This document shows, one piece after another, positions 1 to 6,092 of a stretch of 7,287 bases of DNA (positions are counted from its first letter, which is position 1; each line of letters opens with the position of its first letter). Made by a program: the position numbers and the translations under genes. Source of the DNA: Desulfobacteraceae bacterium (GTDB lineage Bacteria > Desulfobacterota > Desulfobacteria > Desulfobacterales > BuS5). The DNA is taken from positions 1 to 7,287 of the forward strand of contig DAOWMW010000064.1 of assembly GCA_030642865.1 (NCBI GenBank), in the 5' to 3' direction. The notes under the pieces were generated by a model that did no database searches, was not told the origin of the DNA, and worked only from the letters and a program-made list of their open reading frames with translations.

Positions 1-10
1 CTTCTGTGTT

Positions 11-110
11 GCATCAATGGCCAAAATTACGTAGGGGCATATCCCTTGTGGGTGCTCAAAATGCTCCGAGTATGCAACGATTGATGCGCTTTGAAGGCGA
101 CCACAAGCCC
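11..110. repeat. Degenerate inverted-repeat element
   Basis: GCATCAAT at 11-18 is matched by its exact reverse complement at 80-87, and CTTGTGG at 45-51 by CCACAAG at 101-107. The left arm, starting GTAGGGGC at 31, and the right arm, GGCGACCACAAG at 96-107, resemble a widespread class of intergenic repeat built from a GTAGGGGCG...CTTGTGGTCGCC core; that likeness is from memory, not a search. The two arm pairs interleave rather than nest, so this is not one clean hairpin. It may be a decayed MITE-like or REP-like element. Confidence 0.4.
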
Positions 111-128
111 GGCGCAATTATGGGTAAT

Positions 129-152
129 TTTTATTTCATCCCCAATCCTAAA
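129..152 (+). repeat. 24-bp intergenic repeat, copy 1
   Basis: An exact 24-base match occurs at 3268-3291 in the same orientation. The core is ATTTCATCCCCAATCC, flanked by a T-run on the left and TAAA on the right. This copy lies 194 bp upstream of the reductase start codon and two bases before the palindrome at 155-166. It is not a palindrome itself. It may be a dispersed repeat or a protein-binding site shared by the two promoter regions. Confidence 0.75.
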
Positions 153-154
153 AG

Positions 155-166
155 GAGACATGTCTC
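155..166. promoter_or_regulatory. Perfect palindrome, possible upstream activator site
   Basis: GAGACATGTCTC is a perfect 12-bp palindrome lying 110 bp upstream of the -24 element of the sigma-54-type promoter. Fis-type activators of sigma-54 usually bind dyad-symmetric enhancers about 80-200 bp upstream of the promoter, so spacing and symmetry both fit. The activator encoded at 1811-3175 is the natural candidate to bind here. That assignment is inference; only one copy of the palindrome was found in the window. Confidence 0.4.
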
Positions 167-276
167 ATTTCTTCTTAATAAGACCACCTCTTTTTTCCCT
201 TCTCAAAATTTATTTTTAAAAATTTATATAAGCCTGATATAGCTTTTAAGCGCACCTGGCGTTTCTTTAAGTAAGC

Positions 277-292
277 TGGTATGCTTTTTGCA
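277..292 (+). promoter_or_regulatory. Sigma-54 (RpoN) -24/-12 promoter
   Basis: TGGTATGCTTTTTGCA matches the consensus TGGCACG-N4-TTGCW at 10 of 12 informative positions. It includes the essential GG (278-279) and GC (290-291) with the exact invariant spacing. The expected transcription start is near 303, giving a leader of about 43 nt to the start codon at 346. The presence of a sigma-54 activator gene converging on the downstream gene strengthens the call. Confidence 0.7.
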
Positions 293-345
293 ATTTTGTT
301 GTCAAACGTTATTTTTAAAATTAAAACAAAAGGAGATATAAAAGA

Positions 346-1737
346 ATGTCGGGAAAAAAGAAAGATAGATTAGACAAAGGAGCAATTGTACAAAAAGATC
401 GTGAAACTTTTGCCATAGTTCCCCACCTGCCTGGAGGTCTATGTAGTCCAGAGATTTTGCACAAGATTGCTGATTCAGCGGAAAAATATAATGCTGCTGC
501 CATTAAAGCAACCGGGGCCCAGCGGCTTGCCATTGTGGGGATAAAAGAAGAAGATCTCGATAATATATGGCAGGATCTTGGCATGAAGCCTGCCGCAGCA
601 GTGGGGATGTGCGTAAGAAGTATAAAATTTTGCCCTGGTACTACTTTTTGCCGCCTTGGGCAGCAGGATGCCGTTGGCATTGGAATGAAGCTGGATGAAC
701 TTTATCATGGTTGTGAACTCCCATCAAAGTTCAAAATCGGTGTATCAGGCTGTACCAATTGCTGTGCTGAATCCTGGGTAAAGGATATTGGTTTGATAGG
801 GACTAAAAAGGGATGGAAGGTGGTGGCAGGTGGAAATGCCGCATCCCGCCCCATGATTGCGCAGGTACTGGCAGAGGGGCTCACCGATGACGAGGCCCTT
901 GACCTTATAAAGAGGACAATAGAACGCTTTAAAAAATATACAAAGCCCATGCGGCTGGGGAAGCTTATTTTAGAAGTTGGAATTGATGCTTTAAAAAGAG
1001 AATTAGGTGTTGAAACAGGAACAGCTCTTTCCGAAAAGATAGATACCTCAAAAATAAATGAAAAGTCCTTTTCCAATATAAACTATGGAGTATATATAGC
1101 AGGTTCAGTTAAAAATGGTAAATCAAATGGTCAGATAGCAAATACTGTATTTCAGGTGAGTGATGACCCCCCGACAATTGCCGTGAGTATCAATAAAAAT
1201 AATCTTACCCATGAATATATCAAAGAGTCAGGTGTGTTCAGCATTTCAATTTTATCAGAAGAGACCCCCATGCCCTTTATTGCAAATTTTGGATTTAAAT
1301 CGGGAAGGGATATTAACAAGTTCGAGAATATAGAATACAAATCAGGGATAACCGGTGCGCCAATTATCCTGGATAATGCATTGAGCTTTGTAGAGGCAAA
1401 GGTGGTCAGCGAAATAAGCGTAGGGTTTTACACCATTTTTGTGGGACAGATTCAAAGTGCCGACGTAATCAGACAGGGATCCCCCATGACCTATGCATAC
1501 TACCATAATGTTAAAAAAGGGACTGAGCCTCCTAGTGCCCCCACCCATAGGAAGGAAGACCTCAATAAAAAGACAAAAGGGGACATTTATCGTTGCGAGG
1601 TATGCGGATACATCTATGACCCCGCAGAAGGTGATCCGGATGGAGGGATCGAGCCAGGAACGGATTTTAAGGATATTCCCGATAACTGGGAATGCCCTGT
1701 TTGCGGAGTAAAAAAGAGCAACTTCGTAAAAGTGTAA
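346..1737 (+). CDS. Three-domain redox protein: siroheme sulfite/nitrite reductase, flavin reductase, rubredoxin
   Basis: This 463-residue protein is built from three modules. Residues about 15-220 resemble the small monomeric (assimilatory-type) siroheme sulfite reductase, with the [4Fe-4S]/siroheme motif C96-X5-C102 ... C136-X3-C140 (CPGTTFC and GCTNCC). Residues about 240-395 look like an FMN-binding flavin reductase domain (for example [26 protein letters not shown]). Residues about 413-463 are a complete rubredoxin with C417-X2-C420 and C450-X2-C453. The flavin reductase plus rubredoxin part matches the layout of high-molecular-weight rubredoxin (Hrb) known from acetogens. The fused reductase head suggests a self-contained route from reduced nicotinamide or another donor, through FMN and rubredoxin, to siroheme; substrate (sulfite, nitrite or other) is not decided by sequence. 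The start follows AGGAG at 331-335. A sigma-54 promoter precedes it and the probable activator gene converges from downstream. It is probably cytoplasmic, since no signal peptide is seen. Confidence 0.85.
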   Translation: MSGKKKDRLDKGAIVQKDRETFAIVPHLPGGLCSPEILHKIADSAEKYNAAAIKATGAQRLAIVGIKEEDLDNIWQDLGMKPAAAVGMCVRSIKFCPGTTFCRLGQQDAVGIGMKLDELYHGCELPSKFKIGVSGCTNCCAESWVKDIGLIGTKKGWKVVAGGNAASRPMIAQVLAEGLTDDEALDLIKRTIERFKKYTKPMRLGKLILEVGIDALKRELGVETGTALSEKIDTSKINEKSFSNINYGVYIAGSVKNGKSNGQIANTVFQVSDDPPTIAVSINKNNLTHEYIKESGVFSISILSEETPMPFIANFGFKSGRDINKFENIEYKSGITGAPIILDNALSFVEAKVVSEISVGFYTIFVGQIQSADVIRQGSPMTYAYYHNVKKGTEPPSAPTHRKEDLNKKTKGDIYRCEVCGYIYDPAEGDPDGGIEPGTDFKDIPDNWECPVCGVKKSNFVKV

Positions 1738-1810
1738 ATTTTGAATTTGTTTAAAGTCGTATGATACCAAAGGTGAGGGGGTAGTTTTTTATATTAACTA
1801 TAACCACTGA

Positions 1811-3175
1811 TCAAATACCATCAGGAATGGCATCTGGATGGTCATTTATAAAGCGATAAAGTGTTGCTCTTCCCACATCGAGCTTTTTTGCGGCTTTTGC
1901 TTTATTTCCACCTGTCTGGACAAGGGCGTTTTTAACAGATTCCTGGTCAAGTTTTTTAACGCGGCCAGGGGCCTGTTTTTTTTCAAAGTTGTTTTCTGTA
2001 AGCTCGTCAGGAAAATTATCAGGGGTTATGGTCTCACCCCTGCATTTTATAGTGGCAAACTGGATGACATTTTCAAGTTCCCTGATATTTCCAGGCCATA
2101 AGTAGTCCATCATAACTGAAATAGCTTCCCTGGAAATTTTTTTCTGTTTTTTACCATTTTTTTCAGATGCCAGTCTTAAAAAATGCTTTACCAGAAGGGG
2201 GATGTCATTTTTTCGTTTTTTCAAAGGGGGAAGGTTAAGGGGAATGACATTGAGCCTGTAATACAGGTCTTTTCGGAAATTTCCCTTTTGAGTCTCTTCC
2301 TTAAGCTTTTTGTTTGTTGCGCTGATAATTCTTGTATCCACGTTTATCTGTTTTTCAGATCCCACTTTTTCAATAACACCTCCCTGTAAAAATCGTAAAA
2401 TTTTTACCTGGGCAGGTTTTGACAGTTCCGCAATTTCATCCAGAAAAAGTGTTCCACCATGGGCAAACTCAAACCGGCCTTTTTTGTCACGTATTGCCCC
2501 TGAAAAAGCTCCTCTTACATGTCCGAAAAGCTCACTTTCAACAAGCCCTTCAGGGAGTGCTCCGCAATTTATCGGCACAAAAGGCCCATTTTTGTTAACG
2601 CTTTCATTATGAATTGCCCTGGCAACAAGTTCCTTCCCTGTACCGGTTTCTCCATGAATATGAACAGGTACTGTGTACGCAGCCAGATCTCTGATCTGCT
2701 GAAAAATATCGATCATCACAGGGGTCTGACCGATAATATTTGAGAATTTGGAAAGCTTCCCCGCCATGATCTCCAGATTCACGATCTCAGTAATATCTTT
2801 AAATGTGGCAAGAACTCCAAAATCTACGTCAGCCTCATCTTTCATCATAACCACAGACATTTCAAGCTTTCGATTTTCACCATTTTTAGTGATCATATTA
2901 ATTGAATAGTTTGAATCTTTTGAAAGTGATGAACCGCTTCCGCAAAAAGAACATTGCTCTCCGCAAAAGGGGGCGCCAAAGACCTTGTGGCAATCCCTCC
3001 CCACAGCATCTTCTCTGCTGTATTCTGTTATTTCTTCAGCTTTTTTATTAAAATAGAATATGCGTCTGTTTAAATCGTGGGCAATCACACCGTCTTGAAG
3101 ATTATCAAGGATCAGCTTTAGATTATTGTTGTTACAGGAAATTTTTTTTAGGGACGCTCTAGTCATAATTAGCAT
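1811..3175 (-). CDS. Sigma-54-dependent transcriptional activator with cysteine-bearing PAS domain
   Basis: The product is 454 residues with the order PAS sensor, AAA+ domain, Fis-type helix-turn-helix. The PAS region (about 16-130) carries the cluster C62, C71, C75, C78 ([18 protein letters not shown]), a possible metal, Fe-S or redox-sensing site. The AAA+ domain has Walker A GETGTGKE (175-182), Walker B GGTLFLDE (240-247), the sigma-54 contact loop as GAFSGA (222-227; the usual form is GAFTGA), probable arginine fingers in FRKDLYYRL (300-308) and PGNIREL (361-367). The DNA-binding helix-turn-helix is at about 421-442 ([21 protein letters not shown]). There is no receiver domain, so control is likely by direct signal sensing. 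It converges with the reductase gene (73-bp gap), whose sigma-54 promoter it probably activates. The start is uncertain: no clear ribosome binding site precedes either ATG (3175 or 3166), and a promoter-like sequence overlaps the first one. Confidence 0.9.
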   Translation of the reverse strand: MLIMTRASLKKISCNNNNLKLILDNLQDGVIAHDLNRRIFYFNKKAEEITEYSREDAVGRDCHKVFGAPFCGEQCSFCGSGSSLSKDSNYSINMITKNGENRKLEMSVVMMKDEADVDFGVLATFKDITEIVNLEIMAGKLSKFSNIIGQTPVMIDIFQQIRDLAAYTVPVHIHGETGTGKELVARAIHNESVNKNGPFVPINCGALPEGLVESELFGHVRGAFSGAIRDKKGRFEFAHGGTLFLDEIAELSKPAQVKILRFLQGGVIEKVGSEKQINVDTRIISATNKKLKEETQKGNFRKDLYYRLNVIPLNLPPLKKRKNDIPLLVKHFLRLASEKNGKKQKKISREAISVMMDYLWPGNIRELENVIQFATIKCRGETITPDNFPDELTENNFEKKQAPGRVKKLDQESVKNALVQTGGNKAKAAKKLDVGRATLYRFINDHPDAIPDGI

Positions 3176-3203
3176 TAATATTACAATTGATCAGGATTGT
3201 CAA
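3175..3203 (-). promoter_or_regulatory. Sigma-70-type promoter of the activator gene
   Basis: On the minus strand, TTGACA (3203-3198, 6/6 match) is followed by a 17-bp spacer and TATTAA (3180-3175, 4/6). Transcription would begin close to the second ATG of the gene (3166), implying a leaderless message or a start codon further in. The alternative is that this match is fortuitous and the true promoter lies further upstream. Confidence 0.45.
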
Positions 3204-3227
3204 AAAAAACAATCGCCGGAAAATTAA

Positions 3228-3248
3228 AAGCGTGATGTATCAACGCTT
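3228..3248 (-). terminator. Possible terminator after cbiR
   Basis: Read on the minus strand, AAGCG and CGCTT pair, then after a one-base bulge TGAT pairs with ATCA around a 2-base loop. The hairpin is followed by TTTAATTT. It lies between cbiR and the activator gene's promoter, where a transcription stop is expected. The stem is weak, and the same dyad could instead be an operator. Confidence 0.35.
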
Positions 3249-3267
3249 AAAACGTAAGGATCGTGAA

Positions 3268-3291
3268 TTTTATTTCATCCCCAATCCTAAA
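3268..3291 (+). repeat. 24-bp intergenic repeat, copy 2
   Basis: This is identical over 24 bases to 129-152 and in the same plus-strand orientation. It lies 92 bp upstream of the activator's first ATG and 64 bp upstream of its -35 element, on the opposite strand relative to that gene. Flanking sequence is only loosely similar between the copies. Confidence 0.75.
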
Positions 3292-3341
3292 GTTATTTTT
3301 GCGCGAGCCCTGTAAATTGTTAGATGATTACCAGATTTTAA

Positions 3342-3361
3342 AATTTGGCCATACCAAAATT
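3342..3361 (-). terminator. Weak hairpin at the cbiR stop codon
   Basis: On the minus strand, AATTTTGG and CCAAATT pair around a 5-base loop with one bulged T, and are followed by TTAAAATC. The hairpin overlaps the end of cbiR. AT-rich and short, it is a weak alternative to the hairpin at 3228-3248 as the end of the cobS-cbiR transcript. Confidence 0.25.
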
Positions 3362-4208
3362 ATTCAGCAGTGTCCGCCGAGTAATTTGAGGGGGCGTCAG
3401 TAAATTTTTCACGGAAATTATAAAGGAATTTCAGCGAACTATCCAGGTCATCAAAGGAGAATACTTCAATGGAAACAATCCCTGTGAATTTTTTTAATAT
3501 ATTTAATATGGTTTCGATCTTTTCCCTCGCAAGTCTGGCTAAAGAGATGTGATCCTTTTTTTTTTCAACTCCATGGAGATGAATAATGGAAATTCTGTCG
3601 CTGTATTTATTAAAAAAAGCCAGGGGATCGATTTCCTGCAGCATGAGGTGGCCTGTATCCATACATATGGAAAAGGGAAAATCTGTTATTATTTTCTCTA
3701 TCCATTCAAAGGGGTAAAGGAGTGTCTCCACAGATATTTTTTCAGGTTTTATCCCCGATGCAGCAAGCTTTTCCATACTTTTAAATGAATGGTACTTCCA
3801 TTTTTCCATATTTGTTGAAGAAGACTCTATATGGAGGGTATAGGTGGAACAGGGGAGGGGGGATGTGAGGTTAACAATCTCTTTGATTGTATCCATGGCA
3901 TAATTTCTTGCGGATAAATCTTCAGACCCCAGGTAAATATCCATGGGAAGGTGAATGTTATATGAGATTGAAAAATTGTCGGCAATTGCTGCAAGCTGTT
4001 CTATTTCCTGCTTATCAGGGAGGCCTTCCCGGCTGCTTTCAAAAAGGAGGATCTCTATCTCATCTAAATAGGGGGCAAGTTTTTCAACATTGGGGAGAAT
4101 CTTGTCAGGATAAATATAAGATGTCGTTCCAATGCTAAAGGGAAAGATTCCCCTGTAGGATTTTAAAAGAAGAGGCGGCAGATTGTTTTTGTTCTGGGAA
4201 TTATTCAT
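3360..4208 (-). CDS. cbiR: Cobamide remodeling phosphodiesterase CbiR (AP endonuclease 2/xylose isomerase-like TIM barrel)
   Basis: With the start chosen here the protein has 282 residues. It has the look of the AP endonuclease family 2 TIM-barrel superfamily: IGTTSYIYPDKILPNV (26-41) opens the barrel. Possible metal ligands recur at strand ends: E57, H86 (NIHLP), H126 (TLHIE), E161 (SVETL), D184 and H187 (MDTGH), H210 and H212 (IHLHG), E248 (SIEVF). CbiR, described from Akkermansia muciniphila, hydrolyses the phosphoribosyl bond in the nucleotide loop of cobamides so that the lower ligand can be exchanged. Identification rests on the family look plus the genetic link to cobS, whose stop codon overlaps this start in ATGA (4205-4208), implying translational coupling. 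An in-frame extension back to 4292 exists but would lie inside cobS, so it is rejected. The fallback call is a sugar phosphate isomerase/epimerase-like protein. No signal peptide is seen; it should be cytoplasmic. Confidence 0.75.
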   Translation of the reverse strand: MNNSQNKNNLPPLLLKSYRGIFPFSIGTTSYIYPDKILPNVEKLAPYLDEIEILLFESSREGLPDKQEIEQLAAIADNFSISYNIHLPMDIYLGSEDLSARNYAMDTIKEIVNLTSPLPCSTYTLHIESSSTNMEKWKYHSFKSMEKLAASGIKPEKISVETLLYPFEWIEKIITDFPFSICMDTGHLMLQEIDPLAFFNKYSDRISIIHLHGVEKKKDHISLARLAREKIETILNILKKFTGIVSIEVFSFDDLDSSLKFLYNFREKFTDAPSNYSADTAE

Positions 4209-4930
4209 ATGCAGCATCCCATGGATACAACAAGAAAAAGAAAGGCTTCCACAATTTCCGTCATCGCTCCCAGCATATCTCCGGTGATACATCCAATACG
4301 TTTTTTATAAAACATGATAAGAATAATCACCAGCATGATAAAAGAGAGATTAAGGAATATCATTTTAAAGCCAATGAAAAAAGAAAGAAAAAAAGGTATG
4401 GATAAACCCCAAAAATCGGTTATCTTTAATGGGTTGGCAAAGTGGGCTTTCCCTGTTCCTTCCCCTCTTCCGTATTTAAGGTAATATATCCCAAATAGTA
4501 TACCTCCCCTTGCGTAGGCCGGGATTATTATAAGGAGTAAAGCCCTGTTGGAACCGATTCCCATTATACCGCACCACTTGATTAGCAAAACAGAGAAGAT
4601 CGCGGCAAGAGCCATTGTCCCCAGCCTGCTGTCCTTCATAATCAAAAGGGCCTGTTCTTTTGTCCTGTGCCCCAAAAGACCGTCTGCTGCATCCCCAAGA
4701 CCGTCCACATGAAATGCACCAGTTAAAATTATAAGAAGCACCACATCAAGAAAGGATGCAACCTGCTGTGACCATAACATAAGGGCAATCTGGTCAAATA
4801 TTGATACAATTACACCCAGAAAAATTCCCACAAGGGGGAAGTACTGGTGCATTTTTTTTATCTCAAGAGTTTCAATTTTTCCAACAGGAAGAATTGTCAT
4901 AAATTGTAATGCAGAAATAAACAGATTCAT
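4205..4930 (-). CDS. cobS: Adenosylcobinamide-GDP ribazoletransferase (cobalamin synthase)
   Basis: This 241-residue integral membrane protein joins adenosylcobinamide-GDP to alpha-ribazole (or its phosphate) in the last stage of cobamide nucleotide-loop assembly. Family hallmarks are the N-terminus MNLFISALQFMTILPV, FHVDGLGDAADGLLGHR (73-89) with its acidic residues, MKDSRLGTMA (98-107), AYARGG (138-143) and GCITGDMLGAMTEIVEA (213-229). Hydrophobic membrane segments include about 33-53, 59-74, 105-125, 130-148 and 175-206. The length is typical of the family. The start at 4930 is preferred over an upstream ATG at 5005 because CobS proteins begin at this point and GGGGAGG precedes it. Its last codons overlap the start of cbiR by 4 bp, forming a salvage and remodeling pair; CbiR-released precursors would be re-assembled by CobS. 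Confidence 0.93.
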   Translation of the reverse strand: MNLFISALQFMTILPVGKIETLEIKKMHQYFPLVGIFLGVIVSIFDQIALMLWSQQVASFLDVVLLIILTGAFHVDGLGDAADGLLGHRTKEQALLIMKDSRLGTMALAAIFSVLLIKWCGIMGIGSNRALLLIIIPAYARGGILFGIYYLKYGRGEGTGKAHFANPLKITDFWGLSIPFFLSFFIGFKMIFLNLSFIMLVIILIMFYKKRIGCITGDMLGAMTEIVEAFLFLVVSMGCCI

Positions 4931-4942
4931 TTTTTTTGGACG

Positions 4943-4949
4943 CCTCCCC
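4943..4949 (-). promoter_or_regulatory. Ribosome binding site fixing the cobS start
   Basis: GGGGAGG on the minus strand ends 12 nt before the ATG at 4930. The spacer is slightly long. The alternative ATG at 5005 has only ACAGG two bases away, too close to serve, so this site supports the shorter CobS. Confidence 0.6.
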
Positions 4950-5020
4950 AGGACTTGAGCAATAACGAAGTGAAATTTATTATCTGGAAATCTATAGCAA
5001 AACATCCTGTTATCATTTTG

Positions 5021-5039
5021 GCTAATAGCTAACTGCTAA
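5021..5039 (-). repeat. Three GCTAA units in the cobS leader
   Basis: GCTAA occurs at 5021, 5028 and 5035 with an exact 7-base period (TTAGC in the sense of cobS). It lies in the predicted 5' leader of cobS. Function is unknown; such short TTAGC-rich runs may simply be intergenic low-complexity sequence. Confidence 0.4.
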
Positions 5040-5057
5040 CCACACAGCTTGAAATCT

Positions 5058-5070
5058 ATTGTCTGACAAT
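5058..5070. promoter_or_regulatory. Palindromic operator candidate at the cobS transcription start
   Basis: ATTGTCTGACAAT is a perfect 6+1+6 palindrome located just downstream of the cobS -10 box, covering the expected transcription start (about 5068). Its arms are additionally flanked by repeats of ATAGATT on the cobS strand. Position and symmetry suggest a repressor site. No regulator family is assigned. Confidence 0.45.
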
Positions 5071-5074
5071 CTAT

Positions 5075-5101
5075 ATTATACGCTCAAACCCCCTGGGTCA
5101 A
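5075..5101 (-). promoter_or_regulatory. Sigma-70-type promoter of cobS-cbiR
   Basis: On the minus strand, TTGACC (5101-5096, 5/6) and TATAAT (5080-5075, 6/6) are separated by 15 bp, a short spacer. The leader to the cobS start would be about 137 nt. No B12-box or other recognisable cobalamin riboswitch core was found in this leader. Confidence 0.5.
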
Positions 5102-5125
5102 TCATTTGATCTCCAATCATTTGAT
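5101..5125. repeat. Tandem palindromes ATCATTTGAT upstream of the cobS promoter
   Basis: ATCATTTGAT, itself a 4+2+4 palindrome, occurs at 5101-5110 and 5116-5125, 15 bp apart. The longer unit CAATCATTTGAT is shared by both copies. They abut and slightly overlap the -35 box and run up to the end of the neighbouring flavodoxin-ferredoxin gene, a fitting place for a regulator of cobS. Confidence 0.5.
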
Positions 5126-5128
5126 TTC

Positions 5129-5980
5129 TTAGATAAATATTTTTGTTTCTGCAGGTTCTCCACATTCAAGCATACGGGTTTGTATTATATCTTCCATTCC
5201 ACCAAGGTTTTCATTTGTTAGTGCTTTTGGTTCACAATATCTAATACAATTAAAGCAGAGGAGGCAGTTATCTCCAATTTTGGGCCATGGGTTCAATGAG
5301 ATATTTTGAACAGGACATCTTTCTGCGCAAATGCTGCATTTTGTACATTTTTTTTTATCAAGTTTCATGGGGGGCATCTTTTGCCGCAATAATGTTATGT
5401 TCCATGTCTTAGCCCGCTCTTTAACCTTTATCGGCTGGTAATTGAGTATTTTCGGATCTATGGAATTTCCAGCATCAGGATCTATGATTTTTTTCACCAC
5501 GGATTTAATTAGAGATTTAACCTGTTTTTCATCATCCTGTCCCGGATGTCCGTTCCCAGGGGGATTCTTGCTGAACCATAGCATGGAATGGATAGCAAGT
5601 ATTTTGGCAGCCCCTAAAATTAAAAAGCCACGTCTGGCCAGTTGCATTCCCATTTCATACAGCCCGACTCCTGATGTAACTGCTCCATATGTCACAAATG
5701 GAACCGCAAAAACACCCTTTGACTCAGGGAGCTTTGATATAAATTTTTCCACGGGAGGAACTGCGTGGCCCGTATAAATCGGCGACCCAATCCACAAACA
5801 GTCACCTTCTTTTAATCGATTTTTCAATGTATGAAAATCAGTATCGGAGCAGGGATCACCCATATCCAGGATTTCGATTTCATGGGAGCTTTTATTTAAA
5901 GTTTTCGCTATTAAATCTGCTATCCTTCGGGTTGTTCCTGCTGGTGAAAAATAGACGATTATGGATTTGAATTTTTTCAT
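5129..5980 (-). CDS. Flavodoxin-like / 2[4Fe-4S] ferredoxin fusion protein (EFR1-type)
   Basis: The 283-residue product has an N-terminal flavodoxin-like domain (about 5-165) with the FMN phosphate-binding loop FSPAGTTRRIAD (11-22) and the strand/loop LWIGSPIYTGHAVPP (62-76). Its C-terminal ferredoxin domain carries two [4Fe-4S] motifs: C212, C215, C218, C222 and C239, C242, C245, C249. The order and length match the EFR1 family of flavodoxin-ferredoxin fusions, predicted cytoplasmic low-potential electron carriers whose partner enzymes are mostly unknown. GGGAAG lies 6 nt before the start. It is divergent from cooF-cooS and could exchange electrons with that system, but no direct link is visible. 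The downstream gap to cobS contains a separate promoter. Confidence 0.88.
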   Translation of the reverse strand: MKKFKSIIVYFSPAGTTRRIADLIAKTLNKSSHEIEILDMGDPCSDTDFHTLKNRLKEGDCLWIGSPIYTGHAVPPVEKFISKLPESKGVFAVPFVTYGAVTSGVGLYEMGMQLARRGFLILGAAKILAIHSMLWFSKNPPGNGHPGQDDEKQVKSLIKSVVKKIIDPDAGNSIDPKILNYQPIKVKERAKTWNITLLRQKMPPMKLDKKKCTKCSICAERCPVQNISLNPWPKIGDNCLLCFNCIRYCEPKALTNENLGGMEDIIQTRMLECGEPAETKIFI

Positions 5981-6013
5981 TTTAAGCTTCCCTTTTTATT
6001 TACTGTCAGATTG

Positions 6014-6043
6014 TTTTCATAATTACTTTAATTTTTCATAATT
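6014..6043. repeat. Direct repeat TTTTCATAATT
   Basis: Eleven identical bases at 6014-6024 and 6033-6043, 19 bp apart, lie in the leader of the flavodoxin-ferredoxin gene. This is close to two helical turns and could be a tandem binding site, but the sequence is very AT-rich and chance is possible. Confidence 0.35.
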
Positions 6044-6083
6044 TAATCACAGCAGGTTTATTTTGCAATAGTAATTATAATTC

Positions 6084-6092
6084 ATTATATCA
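6084..6092 (-). promoter_or_regulatory. Extended -10 promoter of the flavodoxin-ferredoxin gene
   Basis: The minus strand reads TGATATAAT, a perfect extended -10 element (TG-N-TATAAT). There is no good -35 box, which extended -10 promoters can do without. The start would be near 6077, leaving a leader of about 97 nt. The surrounding AT-richness lowers confidence. Confidence 0.4.

Larger units (their letters stand above)
1..345. other. Intergenic region upstream of the three-domain reductase gene
   Basis: No convincing gene was found in these 345 bases. A 78-codon open frame at 6-242 has no ribosome binding site, no recognisable motif and an unnatural composition, and its second half is AT-rich spacer. 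What the region does hold, in order, is: a degenerate inverted-repeat element (11-110), a 24-bp sequence repeated at 3268-3291 (copy here 129-152), a perfect palindrome (155-166), an AT-rich stretch with two copies of AAAATTTAT (205-213 and 219-227), a sigma-54-type promoter (277-292), and the ribosome binding site AGGAG at 331-335 for the gene at 346. The architecture is that of an enhancer-controlled promoter region. Confidence 0.7.

Noticed and set aside
6..242. 78-codon open frame on the plus strand at the window start
   Set aside because: No ribosome binding site or known motif, it runs through a repeat element and the 24-bp repeat, and it ends in AT-rich promoter DNA.
321..1770. Minus-strand and alternative-frame open frames within the fusion reductase gene
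   Set aside because: They are shadows of the well-supported plus-strand gene, with no motifs of their own.
1738..1810. Bidirectional terminator between the convergent genes
   Set aside because: Only a weak stem with a 3-base bulge (GGTAGTT with AACTATAACC) is visible, not enough to call.
4209..4292. N-terminal extension of cbiR
   Set aside because: It would lie wholly inside cobS, encodes an unlikely cysteine- and glycine-rich leader, and the ATG at 4208 sits in the classic ATGA overlap with the cobS stop.
4931..5005. N-terminal extension of CobS
   Set aside because: CobS proteins typically begin at the MNLFISALQF segment, and a good ribosome binding site precedes that ATG while the upstream ATG has none at a workable distance.
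4931..5067. Cobalamin riboswitch in the cobS leader
   Set aside because: Expected from the gene function, but no B12-box-like sequence or multi-stem core could be recognised by eye in the leader.
5101..5125. CRISPR-like repeat
   Set aside because: Only two short 10-bp units 15 bp apart without spacers; better read as tandem operator-like palindromes.
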